In this document: piece by piece, positions 8,191 through 17,662 of the stretch
Position numbering within the stretch: the first letter of the stretch is position 1
Layout of the letters: each line of letters starts with the position of its first letter
Origin: Bacteroidales bacterium
Lineage (GTDB): Bacteria; Bacteroidota; Bacteroidia; Bacteroidales; UBA3663
NCBI GenBank assembly: GCA_017618715.1
Contig: JAFZTS010000024.1
Coordinates: 1-64,000 of the forward strand
Reading direction: 5' to 3'
Length of the DNA stretch: 64,000 bases
Made by a program: the position numbers and the translations under genes
Notes under the pieces: generated by a model
Told to the model about the DNA's origin: nothing
Database searches by the model: none
Seen by the model: only the letters and a program-made list of their open reading frames with translations

Positions 8191-11100
8191 ATGGTAGAAC
8201 AGAAGGAACAGATAGCACAGCCCAAGGAAAAGAAGTCGAAGGCGGGACATGTGGTGCGAGGCATCATAATCGGTCTGCTGCTTTTTCTGATAGGTATGCC
8301 CCTCTTGCTCTACATCCCGCCAGTGCAGGATGTAGTGTGTGGTGCTGTGGTGTCGTACCTTAACAAGGCGAGCGATGACCTGGAATACAGGGTGGGGAAG
8401 GTGCGCATCGGTTTCCCGCTCAGGTTGAAGGTGAAGGATGTGGACGTATTGAAACGCAAGGACGGCTCGACGCTGATTCACGTGGGTGAACTTTCGACGG
8501 GCCTCGACGATATCCCCATCAACCAACCATTCTTTGTGCTCGACAAGGTGCATGTCGAAGATGTCGTGGTCGGCATGGACTCGCTCACCGAATCTTTCGG
8601 CATGACGGGTACGCTGAAGAGCCTCGATGCCCGACGCCTGGAACTGGACCTTGCCAACCATCAGGTCAGGCTGAAGGAGGGCGTGGTGGAGAGTCCCGAC
8701 GTGCGACTGTATCTCGGCCCATCGTCCCCCGACAGCATCGAAGAGGAGAGCACTCCGTGGTTCGTGACAGTGGATAAGGTGGCCATCCACAATGGACGTG
8801 TGGGCCTCGACATGAGCGACGAGAGCCTGGCAAATGCCTTGAAGAGTGTCAGCACCTCGCCTTATCTTGACTACAATCATCTGCTCGTTGCCGACCTCGA
8901 CCTTGAGGCCGAGAACATCACCTATACACCCGACGTCATTCATGCCGATGTGAAGTACGCCAGGGCACGCGAAGAGAATTGCGGCCTGGAACTGACGCAG
9001 TTGGCGGCAAACTTCAACATGGAGGATGATGTCATCGCCCTCCATGAGGTCGATTTGGGCTTGGGGGAGAACGATTATCTGCGCGGAGATGCAGAGCTCC
9101 ATCTGGGCATGCTGGATTCCGTGCGGACGGGATATGTCGATGCTGACCTTGTGGCACAGATCGATTCGGCGAACCTATGCCGTCTGGCTGCTCCCTATTT
9201 GCCCAATCTGCAGAAGCACTGGGTGGACGAAAGGGCCAATGTTGTCGTGAAGGGACGTGTGACACCCGATTCGCTGGATGTGCGCCAGTTGACGCTGCAG
9301 ATACCTCGCCACATCGACCTTTCGGCCGACGTCGTGGGAACATCCGTTTTCGATAATCAGAAACGCCAAGCTTCGACCAACGTCAAGGGATCGCTGAAGG
9401 ATGCCGACTTCCTCGTTTCGGCCTTTGTCGATGAGCCCGGGAATCGTTCATATCGTATTCCCAAAGCGCTCGACGTTGACCTCAGAGGGTCGCAGCGCGG
9501 ACAGCGCTTCACGGCTCGTGCCGATGTGAAGCAGCATGGACAGGATATCGTGAGGGCCGAAGGCAACTATGACCTGGCCACCGAGGCATATCACATCGAT
9601 GCCAAGACATGGGGACTGAACGTCAGCGAGTTCGTGCCCGGTGTCATCGCCGACCATCTCACAGCAACCGCTTTGGCCGATGGCCGACACTTCGACTTCC
9701 CAGGCAAGCGCACACGCCTTGATGCGAAGGTGCTGATCGATACCCTCATGTTCGTAGATAATACCGGTCGGCGCAACACCTTCACTGGACTTTCGGCCGA
9801 CGCTTCGATGGTGGATGGCAATTATGCGGCCGACATCCATTCGACACACCACATCGTGGCACTCGATTCCCATCTGGAAGGCTTCTTCCAGAAGGATACC
9901 CTTTCGACCAAGGGATATGTCAAACTGCCCCATCTTGATTTGGCCAACCTGCCTTTCGGCTTGGCTCGTCCCGACCTGGGTAAGATTGGACTCAACAGCA
10001 CCCTCGAAGGGTATTACGACTGGGGGGATAATGCGCATCTGGAGCTTAAGATAGATTCATTGGCCTATGCCAATACCACTCGGTCGGATCACTTCAAGGA
10101 CATCGTCGTCGGCCTTGAGTCGAGTCCGGGCATGATGGACATCTCCCTCTCGGGAGGTGATGCCAACGTGATGATCTGTACCGATCGAAGCATACGCGAC
10201 CTTCCTGCCATCGTCGATACGATGATGGTCGAGGTGAATCGTCAGTTGGCGAACTACGAGTTCGACTTCAATGCACTCGTCTCCAAGGTGCCGCAGCTTT
10301 CGGTCGATTTGCATATTGCGAACGAGAATCCCTTCTACGAGCCCATCGTGTATCATACGGGTTACGAGTTTGCCAGCATCGACATCATGGCCCTCAATGC
10401 CTATCGTTTCTCGCTCGATGGCACGATCGTGAACCTTGTGGATCAGACGGGCAGTGTCGATTTCGACACCATTGCCATCGCCGTCCAGCCCAGCAAACAC
10501 GATTCGTACGAATATGCTGTGCATGCCATGCACATCGACCCCAAGGCTTCGAAGACCTACGACATCCATCTGGACGGAAAGTTCATGCCCGACAGCATCA
10601 CTGCAGGCATTACGTATATCAACGGTCACTACCTGACGCTTTATGATGTAGAAGCCTCTTTGGCCATTGCCGACGACAGCGCGACCTTGCATCTTGAAAA
10701 GGATCCTATCATCTACGAGCAACCCTTTACGGTCAACCGTGACAATTACCTCAGCGTGATGCACTACAAGAACATCGAAGTGCGCAAGCCCGACACCCGG
10801 GCACGCATCATCCTCGATGGTCCTCGTGGTCTCAACGTTCGACTCTATACACGCAAGGACACCCGGAGCGAAGCCGGCAACCAGATGTTGCTGTTGGTGC
10901 GCAACCTCGACCTTGCATACGCTACCCAATTGATGCAATGGGAGGGAGGCGAGGCCGGTGGCAATTTCGGGCTTACGGCAGTCGTCAACCTCTATCCCGA
11001 CAGCCTGGGTGCTCGTCTGCGTTCGGGCATCAAGACATTCCATCTGGGTGACTACCGAGCCGATACGCTCTCGTTCGATGGCAATTTTGCGATGGCAAAG

Positions 11101-12975
11101 AATCGCCGCGATGCCAACGGTGTGCTCACGGTCGATAGCATCGTCAAGCTGAACATCGATGCACGACTGGCCGACAGCGTCAATGTCAAGGCTAGGATTG
11201 ACGAGTTCCCTCTGCCTCTTGTCAATACCTTCCTGCCCAGCAACATCAACCTTTGGGGCACTACCACAGGGCGACTTACCATGCTCGGCAAGGACTTTGA
11301 CAAGGCAAGGGTCGATGCACATCTGTCGATGCATGAGGCGGGTGTCGTCTATGATGACCTGGATGCGCAACTCAGGTTCTGCGAAGATACCATCCGGCTT
11401 ATCGACAATCGCCTTTCGCTCAACGATTTCAAGATCTATGGCGCCAATGAGAATCCCCTCAACGTACGTGGCACGGTCGATCTCAGTGATCAGGTGAGCA
11501 ACCCGGGCATCAGCCTCAATCTGACGGGCGACAGGGTAAGACTCATCGACAACAGCAAGCTGAGGTTGAGCGACCAGTATATCACCGGACGTCTGCCCAT
11601 CACCCCGAATATCCGTGTGCGTGGCACGCTCAACCGACTCGATGTCAGCGGAACATTGCGTGTGCATTCGGGCACGAACCTCAGTTACTACATGTCGGAC
11701 GACCCATTGCTGGAGAACAGCAGGATTGACGACATCGTCGAGTTTGTCAATTTCCGCCAACAGGATAGAGAGATGGCCATGTCGGGCATGCGGCGTCGCC
11801 AGCCTTTGCAGGATCAGGCCGACGAGGGCATGAAGGTGCGTCTCGGCATCGAGATTGACAAGGATGTCAAGGTGACGGCGTATCTGGACGCAGAAAACAA
11901 CAAGGTCGATATTGTGGGAGGTGGAAGCCTCAACCTGCAGACCGACAACCAGGGTGAATTCATCATGAACGGCACCTACGACATCATCAGCGGAAAGGTG
12001 AATTACAAGCTGCCAATCCTGCCGATGGTCAAGACCTTCGACATCAACAGTTCGAGCCTTGTCAACTGGACAGGCGACGAACCGAGCGATCCTGACATCA
12101 ACATCATCGCTTCTGAGGAAGTGAAAGCCACGGTCAATACTGACAACAAGACGAGCCTCGTCAACTTCATCGTCACGATAGCCATCACCGGCTCGCTGGA
12201 GGACCTCCATATCACCTTTGATTGCAGCGCAGCCAACAACAGCGCCATCAATTCGGGTATCGCATCGCTCGATGATGACGAGCGTTCGAAGATTGCCCTT
12301 ATCCTGCTGATTTCGCAAACCTATACCGGCCCGGGCAGCAGCAGTTCGGCAGGTCTCGGTGTCGCCAATGCCGCCCTTTCGTCGATGATCAACCGCCAAC
12401 TGGAGTCGCTTATCGGCAACATGAAGGGCACGACCATCGATATCGGCGTCGATACGTACAATACGGAGTCGGGCAGCGCTCGCACCGACTATTCGGTCAA
12501 GGTGACCAAGACGCTCTTCAATGAGCGTGTGCGTGCCACCATCGGCGGACAGGTGAGCAGTGGCGGAGATGCCAACCGTGGCAATGGCGCACAACTTGGC
12601 GACATGTCGGTCGAATACCTGATCAAGAAGGACGGATCGCATTACATCAAGGTCTTCCGTCGCACCAATTACGAGTCGGTGCTCGAAGGCGAGGTGGTGG
12701 AGGCCGGTGCCAGCTACATCCAGGAGAGCTCCGGCTATCGCTTCAAGCAACTCCTGCTTCCTACCAAACGCAAGCGTCGTGCACGCATCGAGGAGCATAT
12801 CCGTCAGCTCCAGCTGCTGGAAGAGGAGGAGCAACTATATCCCCACGAATCCGAGCCTGAAATAATGAATAGCACGGATAATCCGGTAGTTCCGAATAAT
12901 CAGGAAACTCCAGAGAACGAAGAACTCCCAGCCATCACAAACGAAAACAATGAAACAGAACAAACGCCTGAATAG
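8191..12975 (+). CDS. tamB: Translocation and assembly module protein TamB
   Basis: The protein has 1594 residues, typical of Bacteroidetes TamB (DUF490). A single membrane helix lies near residues 22-42, followed by a very long, repetitive beta-strand region and the conserved C-terminal domain (around IDIGVDTYNTESG and ATIGGQVSSGG). A charged Glu/Lys-rich tail ends the protein. TamB is anchored in the inner membrane and spans the periplasm as a hydrophobic groove. It works with an outer-membrane Omp85 partner in barrel assembly and lipid transport. The last 26 bases overlap the start of tamL in another frame, which ties the two partners' translation. An ATG at 8184 is out of frame, so 8191 is used. 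Confidence 0.9.
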   Translation: MVEQKEQIAQPKEKKSKAGHVVRGIIIGLLLFLIGMPLLLYIPPVQDVVCGAVVSYLNKASDDLEYRVGKVRIGFPLRLKVKDVDVLKRKDGSTLIHVGELSTGLDDIPINQPFFVLDKVHVEDVVVGMDSLTESFGMTGTLKSLDARRLELDLANHQVRLKEGVVESPDVRLYLGPSSPDSIEEESTPWFVTVDKVAIHNGRVGLDMSDESLANALKSVSTSPYLDYNHLLVADLDLEAENITYTPDVIHADVKYARAREENCGLELTQLAANFNMEDDVIALHEVDLGLGENDYLRGDAELHLGMLDSVRTGYVDADLVAQIDSANLCRLAAPYLPNLQKHWVDERANVVVKGRVTPDSLDVRQLTLQIPRHIDLSADVVGTSVFDNQKRQASTNVKGSLKDADFLVSAFVDEPGNRSYRIPKALDVDLRGSQRGQRFTARADVKQHGQDIVRAEGNYDLATEAYHIDAKTWGLNVSEFVPGVIADHLTATALADGRHFDFPGKRTRLDAKVLIDTLMFVDNTGRRNTFTGLSADASMVDGNYAADIHSTHHIVALDSHLEGFFQKDTLSTKGYVKLPHLDLANLPFGLARPDLGKIGLNSTLEGYYDWGDNAHLELKIDSLAYANTTRSDHFKDIVVGLESSPGMMDISLSGGDANVMICTDRSIRDLPAIVDTMMVEVNRQLANYEFDFNALVSKVPQLSVDLHIANENPFYEPIVYHTGYEFASIDIMALNAYRFSLDGTIVNLVDQTGSVDFDTIAIAVQPSKHDSYEYAVHAMHIDPKASKTYDIHLDGKFMPDSITAGITYINGHYLTLYDVEASLAIADDSATLHLEKDPIIYEQPFTVNRDNYLSVMHYKNIEVRKPDTRARIILDGPRGLNVRLYTRKDTRSEAGNQMLLLVRNLDLAYATQLMQWEGGEAGGNFGLTAVVNLYPDSLGARLRSGIKTFHLGDYRADTLSFDGNFAMAKNRRDANGVLTVDSIVKLNIDARLADSVNVKARIDEFPLPLVNTFLPSNINLWGTTTGRLTMLGKDFDKARVDAHLSMHEAGVVYDDLDAQLRFCEDTIRLIDNRLSLNDFKIYGANENPLNVRGTVDLSDQVSNPGISLNLTGDRVRLIDNSKLRLSDQYITGRLPITPNIRVRGTLNRLDVSGTLRVHSGTNLSYYMSDDPLLENSRIDDIVEFVNFRQQDREMAMSGMRRRQPLQDQADEGMKVRLGIEIDKDVKVTAYLDAENNKVDIVGGGSLNLQTDNQGEFIMNGTYDIISGKVNYKLPILPMVKTFDINSSSLVNWTGDEPSDPDINIIASEEVKATVNTDNKTSLVNFIVTIAITGSLEDLHITFDCSAANNSAINSGIASLDDDERSKIALILLISQTYTGPGSSSSAGLGVANAALSSMINRQLESLIGNMKGTTIDIGVDTYNTESGSARTDYSVKVTKTLFNERVRATIGGQVSSGGDANRGNGAQLGDMSVEYLIKKDGSHYIKVFRRTNYESVLEGEVVEAGASYIQESSGYRFKQLLLPTKRKRRARIEEHIRQLQLLEEEEQLYPHESEPEIMNSTDNPVVPNNQETPENEELPAITNENNETEQTPE

Positions 12976-15472
12976 TCTCTTGTGGTCATTGTTGCCTCGT
13001 CGTTGCAATGGCCTGACCACCTTGACGGCATTCGCCCTTTTGGCTTGTTGGCTTACAGCATGTAGTATCACCAGTCAACTACCCAAGGGGGAAGTGCTCT
13101 ATACGGGTGTGTCAAAGATTCATCACAACAAGGTCGATACCGTTGATGATATCGTCAAGGAGGCTTTGGCAACCAAGCTCGAAGTGGCGCCCAACAGCTC
13201 GTTCCTCGGCTCGGCTTATCATATCTCCCCATTCCCCGTGGGTCTATGGATCTACAATGGTTTCCATCCGAAAGAGGAAAAGGGTTTCCGCTATTGGTTC
13301 TGGAAGCACTTCAAGAGTGACCCCACGCTTGTCAGCCAGGTCAATCCCGAACTGCGTGCCCATGCAGCCGAGGCAGCTCTCAAGGACGAAGGCTATTTCA
13401 ACGCTTCGGTCGAATTTGACACCGTCTATGCCAAGAAGGATTCGCTCAAGGCCAAGATTGCCTATACGGTCAACTATTCGCATAAGTCGCGACTGGGAAC
13501 CATCACCTATATGCGCAGTCCTTTCCCTCGTATCGACAGCATCGTGAACCACACGCTCGACAAGAGCCTGTTGCGAAGTGGTGATCGATTCTCTTATACG
13601 AACCTGGATGCTGAACGTACGCGCATTGCCGACGTGTTGAAGGATTCGGGATACTATTTCTTTGAGCCTAAGTTCGTCAAATACATGGCCGACAGCACGC
13701 TGCAAGGCAACACGGTCAACCTGCGTGTGCTGGTTGGTCCTGGCGCTGATCGAAAGGCATTGGCACCCTGTACCATCGATTCGGTCCACTTCAAGCTCTC
13801 CATGGGTCCAAGTCTGAAGTCTCGCCATTTCGACACCCTGCGGTTCGTGACAGTGGGATGGAATGGCCCGAAGCAACAGATGAAGACACGGCATCTGCGG
13901 CGTTCGTTGGGTTTCCGTCGTCATGCGCTCCTTACTCCCAATCGTATAGATCTGTCCAAGGAACTGATTTCGCGACTGAACACCTTCAAGTATTACCCGA
14001 TAGAGACCGAGATCATGCATCTGGCAGGCGACTCGCTCACCCGAACCTTCAGCCGTGTGCCCCTTGAAGAAGGTCAGGTCCTGCGTCTGGGGGAAGATAC
14101 TACCAGCGTACGCCTCGTCATCAATGCCACCTACGATTATCCTTGGACAGGAACCACCGAAATCGGTGCAGTGTATAAGGACAACAACCAGGCGGGACCT
14201 GGTGCCACCTTCAAGGCCATGCGTCGCAATCTGTTCGGAGGAGGCGAGAAACTGGTCTTCCAGCTTGATGGTACCTATGAGTGGCGTACAGGCAAGCATG
14301 CGAGCAGCGGCCATCGACTCAACAGTTATGACCTGGGTGGCAAGGTGTCGCTCTCGGTGCCTCGTCTGCAGATCCCACACTATTTCCGACCCATCCGTGA
14401 GAAGCCGGTATCTTCGACTTATAGTGTCTCGATCGACTGGATGCGTCGTGCCGGTTGGCTCGATATGGTCAGGGCGAGTGGCTCGGTGGAGTATGGCTTT
14501 GGACTCGACAAGTACAACACCATGACGTTCACTCCCCTCAAGCTGACCTACGTCTCGGCCTTCAACAAGACGGACGCCTTCGAGGAAATGATCAACCGAT
14601 ACCAAAGTCTGGAACATGCGTTCGAGGACCAGTTCATTCCACAGATGCAGGTGAGCTGGACGTTCGACAACGCCGCTTCGACATCGTCGCGACCCCATCG
14701 TGAATATGCCAGAGTGACCTTGGCCGAAGCCGGAGGCATCACTGACGTGCTGATGGGACAGATGGGTTCGCATCGCGTACAAGGCGAACGACAGTTGTTT
14801 TTCCTGAAGTTTTCGCAGTTCCTCAAAGCGACAGCCGAATTCCGCTACACGCATACCATCGATGGCGACATCAAGGTTGCCGGACGCGTGCAAGGTGGCA
14901 TAGGCTATGCTTACGGCAATTCCACCGATTTGCCTTACAGTGAACAGTTCTACATCGGAGGCCCCAACTCGCTGCGTGGTTTCTCGGTGCGTGGCATCGG
15001 CCCGGGCAGCACCACGTGGATATCGAAGTATGGCGATGATGAGTATTCCTACCTGCAACGTGTGGGTGACATCAAGCTCGAAGGCAATGTCGAGTTACGC
15101 TTCCCGATAGCGGGTGCATTCCATGGAGCCTTGTTTGCCGATGCGGGCAATGTTTGGAGATTGCGTTCGTCGGCACTCACCCAGTCAGAGTATGACTATT
15201 TTCGCCAGAATATGGACGAAGAAGCATTCAAGGCCTTCACGGATCTCATGGATGCCTATAGTGATGGAGAGCAGATTGGACGTGACCTGGCGAAGCAGCT
15301 TGCCCTGGATGTCGGTTTAGGTTTCCGACTGAATCTCGATATGTTCATCATCCGATTGGACATTGGTGTGCCTCTGCATGATCCTAATGATGTGGACAAT
15401 AGTTACTTCAACTGTCGTCATGCTTTGCTCAAGAACCTTGGCTGGAATTTGGCCGTAGGTTACCCCTTCTAA
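12950..15472 (+). CDS. tamL: Omp85-family outer-membrane lipoprotein TamL
   Basis: The protein has 840 residues. The N-terminus is basic and hydrophobic with lipobox LTAC (Cys38), the lipid-anchored form of TamA found in Bacteroidetes. POTRA-like repeats occupy about residues 45-400. A C-terminal 16-strand barrel of the bacterial surface antigen type follows, with FYIGGPNSLRGFSVRGIGPG near residue 665 (a GG.NS.RGF/RG lid-loop signature of Omp85 proteins) and a terminal aromatic residue (YPF). It pairs with TamB for outer-membrane protein or lipid transport. The 26-base overlap with tamB indicates one operon. Confidence 0.9.
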   Translation: MKQNKRLNSLLWSLLPRRCNGLTTLTAFALLACWLTACSITSQLPKGEVLYTGVSKIHHNKVDTVDDIVKEALATKLEVAPNSSFLGSAYHISPFPVGLWIYNGFHPKEEKGFRYWFWKHFKSDPTLVSQVNPELRAHAAEAALKDEGYFNASVEFDTVYAKKDSLKAKIAYTVNYSHKSRLGTITYMRSPFPRIDSIVNHTLDKSLLRSGDRFSYTNLDAERTRIADVLKDSGYYFFEPKFVKYMADSTLQGNTVNLRVLVGPGADRKALAPCTIDSVHFKLSMGPSLKSRHFDTLRFVTVGWNGPKQQMKTRHLRRSLGFRRHALLTPNRIDLSKELISRLNTFKYYPIETEIMHLAGDSLTRTFSRVPLEEGQVLRLGEDTTSVRLVINATYDYPWTGTTEIGAVYKDNNQAGPGATFKAMRRNLFGGGEKLVFQLDGTYEWRTGKHASSGHRLNSYDLGGKVSLSVPRLQIPHYFRPIREKPVSSTYSVSIDWMRRAGWLDMVRASGSVEYGFGLDKYNTMTFTPLKLTYVSAFNKTDAFEEMINRYQSLEHAFEDQFIPQMQVSWTFDNAASTSSRPHREYARVTLAEAGGITDVLMGQMGSHRVQGERQLFFLKFSQFLKATAEFRYTHTIDGDIKVAGRVQGGIGYAYGNSTDLPYSEQFYIGGPNSLRGFSVRGIGPGSTTWISKYGDDEYSYLQRVGDIKLEGNVELRFPIAGAFHGALFADAGNVWRLRSSALTQSEYDYFRQNMDEEAFKAFTDLMDAYSDGEQIGRDLAKQLALDVGLGFRLNLDMFIIRLDIGVPLHDPNDVDNSYFNCRHALLKNLGWNLAVGYPF

Positions 15473-15488
15473 ACATACCCCAGACCAC

Positions 15489-15523
15489 GGACCCCCTCTA
15501 ATCCCCCTGCTTAGGGGGAAGAA
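15489..15523 (+). repeat. G/C-rich palindromic element, copy 2
   Basis: It reads ACCCCCTCTA, then ATCCCCCTGCTTAGGGGGA, just 16 bases after the tamL stop codon. It forms its own hairpin (CCCCCTGCTTAGGGGG) and a larger one with copy 3. Confidence 0.7.
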
Positions 15524-15540
15524 CCAAGCCCCGACAAGCA

Positions 15541-15577
15541 GTCCTCCCCCTATGCAGGGGGACCGAGGGGGTCTCCC
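15541..15577 (-). repeat. G/C-rich palindromic element, copy 3 (inverted relative to copy 2)
   Basis: It reads TCCTCCCCCTATGCAGGGGG, then ACCGAGGGGGTC. Copies 2 and 3 can pair along nearly their full length, leaving a loop of about 25 nt. The pair may act as a transcript-end or RNA-protecting structure between tamL and the next genes. It shares the flank CCGACAAGCA with copy 4 at 54771-54812. Confidence 0.7.
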
Positions 15578-15605
15578 TCGAATCCTTCTAACCCTTATAT
15601 ATCCT

Positions 15606-15821
15606 ATGTTACAGAAATTTGTTCGTATCTACTCCATTGTAGTTTCGGTCCTCATCCTTCTCGCATTGTTGGGTGCTGGATATTGTTTCTTTGGTATCGG
15701 TTCGAAAACTGGCGCGATAGGCTGTGTCTTCATGGCATTCCTATTTGCGATCATGCTCTTCGTCACTCGTGCCTTTGTGAAGCAGAACACCAAAAAGCAC
15801 AAACGCTCGCGCTTCAAATAG
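15606..15821 (+). CDS. Small two-helix membrane protein, unknown function
   Basis: The protein has 71 residues from MLQKFVRIYS. An earlier in-frame start lies inside the palindromic repeat and is rejected. Two hydrophobic helices (about residues 8-28 and 36-55) are separated by a short Gly-rich turn, and the C-terminus is strongly basic (KQNTKKHKRSRFK), which predicts a cytoplasmic tail. No family is recognised. It sits between tamL and the DUF4838 gene on the same strand. Confidence 0.6.
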   Translation: MLQKFVRIYSIVVSVLILLALLGAGYCFFGIGSKTGAIGCVFMAFLFAIMLFVTRAFVKQNTKKHKRSRFK

Positions 15822-15847
15822 ACTTAGTCCATATTCTCCATCGTCGT

Positions 15848-17602
15848 ATGAAAAGGTTGCTATTCCTCTTCACGCTCATCTTGTGTATGAACGCCATCCC
15901 ATCGAGCGCCTACACACTGTTCAGCGGTGGTCGTTCGACGTATAGTATCGTGGTTGCTGCCGACGCATCGACCACGGAGCGTTATGCGGCCAAGGAGCTG
16001 CAGACCTGGCTTCAGCAGGTCGGAGGTGTAAGGCTCGCAGTGACGGATGAACGTAAGGGTGTGCGCGGCAAACGAATCCTCGTGGGGTTCGGCAATGAAG
16101 TGAAGAAGCTTGTCCAGACAGCACGCCCTAAGGCTGATGACCAGGGCTTTGTGTATGGCAACGTGGGAGGCGACATCTATATCTTTGGTGGCAAGGAGAT
16201 CGGTACCCTTTATGGTGTCTATACCTTCCTCGAAAATGAGATGGGATGCCGCTGGTACACGAAAGACTTCTCCATCGCTCCGCGAAAGAAGCAATATGAG
16301 TTCACCAAGCTCTATGACAAGGAGGAGCCGGCGTTCCAATCGCGCGATTTGTATTATTTCGATGCATTCGATGCAGATTGGACTTTGCGCAACAAGACCT
16401 GTGGTCGCAGGAACTCCAAGAAGACGGAGTTCGGCAAGATACAGGTACCCAGCGAGGCCTTCTGGTCGGTACATACCTTCAATAAGCTTTGCAAGCCGGA
16501 ACTCTACTTCAAGTCGCATCCCGAATACTTCAGCCTGCGTAACGGCAAGCGCACGACCGACCAGCTCTGCCTGTCGAATAGGAACGTGTTGCAGATATGC
16601 ATCAAGAGCATCAAGGAGGTGATGACCAATTATCCTTACTTCCTGATCTATTCGGTGACACAGAACGACAATCAGAACCCATGCCAGTGCAAAGAGTGCA
16701 AGAAGCTCGTGAAGAAATATGGCGGGGAGTCGGGCGCGATGATTTGGTTCGTCAATCAGGTGGCAGCCGCCGTTGAGAAGGATTTCCCCGACAAGTACAT
16801 CGGCACTTTTGCATACAAATATACGCGCTCGGCGCCTCAGGGCATCAAACCACGCCAGAACGTGGTGATACGTCTTTGCAGCATCGATTGTTGCTTCACA
16901 CACAGCATTAGGGACTGTCGGCAGAATGTCGCTTTCCTCGATGATATGAAGGCATGGAGCAGCATTTCGCCGCATCTTTACATCTGGGACTATGTCACCA
17001 CCTTCCAGCAATATCTTCTGCCATTCCCCAATATTGGTGTACTGCAAAGGAATTTACAGACTTTCCGCGACAATCATGCCATCGGGGTGATGGAGGAGGG
17101 GTCGTACGACGTGCCGGGCGGAGACTTTGCAGAACTGAAGGCATATCTGCTTGCCAAGCTGATGTGGAATCCAGATGTCGATGCCGACGCCATCATTGAT
17201 GAGTTCATCAACGCCTACTATGGCAAGGCAGCACCTCAGATGAAGGAGTATCTTGCCCTGGTGAATGGTCTGGTTTCGAAGGATACGCATCTGAAGTGCA
17301 TGACGACCATCTATCATGGCCGAGCCACCTACACCGATGTCTTCATCAACAAGGCACTTGCAATCCTCACCAAGGCCGAGAAAGCCGCAGAATCGAGCAC
17401 CATCATGAATCGTGTTCAACTACAGAAAATAGTGCCGGCCTACATGCAGTGCCGTGTCATGACGAAGGAGGCTGTCAAGGCCGGCAACTACAAGCTTATT
17501 CAAACCGTTGCCTCGAAAAACAAGATCGATCGTTTCGCAGAAGGTGGTTCGCTCAAGGATCCTAAGGCTTTCTATGAAATGATGGACAAGGTCAAAAGAT
17601 GA
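15848..17602 (+). CDS. DUF4838 domain-containing secreted protein (GH67-like N-terminus)
   Basis: The protein has 584 residues from MKRLLFLFTLILCMN, which gives a clean signal peptide ending near AYT; earlier in-frame starts would remove it. Residues about 30-130 resemble the N-terminal domain of alpha-glucuronidase-type and hexosaminidase-type enzymes (AKELQTWLQQVGG, ILVGFGNE). The DUF4838 core follows: YSVTQNDNQNPCQCKECK, VNQVAAAVEKDFPDKYIGTF and IRLCSIDCCF. The family is widespread in Bacteroidetes and is assumed to act on glycans, but I know of no firm activity. The export signal places it outside the cytoplasm. Whether it shares a transcript with tamBL is unclear because of the palindromes at 15489-15577. 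Confidence 0.8.
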   Translation: MKRLLFLFTLILCMNAIPSSAYTLFSGGRSTYSIVVAADASTTERYAAKELQTWLQQVGGVRLAVTDERKGVRGKRILVGFGNEVKKLVQTARPKADDQGFVYGNVGGDIYIFGGKEIGTLYGVYTFLENEMGCRWYTKDFSIAPRKKQYEFTKLYDKEEPAFQSRDLYYFDAFDADWTLRNKTCGRRNSKKTEFGKIQVPSEAFWSVHTFNKLCKPELYFKSHPEYFSLRNGKRTTDQLCLSNRNVLQICIKSIKEVMTNYPYFLIYSVTQNDNQNPCQCKECKKLVKKYGGESGAMIWFVNQVAAAVEKDFPDKYIGTFAYKYTRSAPQGIKPRQNVVIRLCSIDCCFTHSIRDCRQNVAFLDDMKAWSSISPHLYIWDYVTTFQQYLLPFPNIGVLQRNLQTFRDNHAIGVMEEGSYDVPGGDFAELKAYLLAKLMWNPDVDADAIIDEFINAYYGKAAPQMKEYLALVNGLVSKDTHLKCMTTIYHGRATYTDVFINKALAILTKAEKAAESSTIMNRVQLQKIVPAYMQCRVMTKEAVKAGNYKLIQTVASKNKIDRFAEGGSLKDPKAFYEMMDKVKR

Positions 17603-17662
17603 TGGCGCGATTTATCCAGATATTTCCACAATCATTTTATTAATATAAATATTTAGTCATCC

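Noticed and set aside
10057..12834. 925-codon frame antisense to tamB
   Set aside because: The sense strand encodes a clear TamB. The antisense frame is a by-product of biased codon use, as are the long antisense frames opposite the helicase, tamL and susC.
15552..15605. Upstream start for the small membrane protein
   Set aside because: The extra residues are encoded by the palindromic element; the ATG at 15606 begins directly before the first hydrophobic helix.
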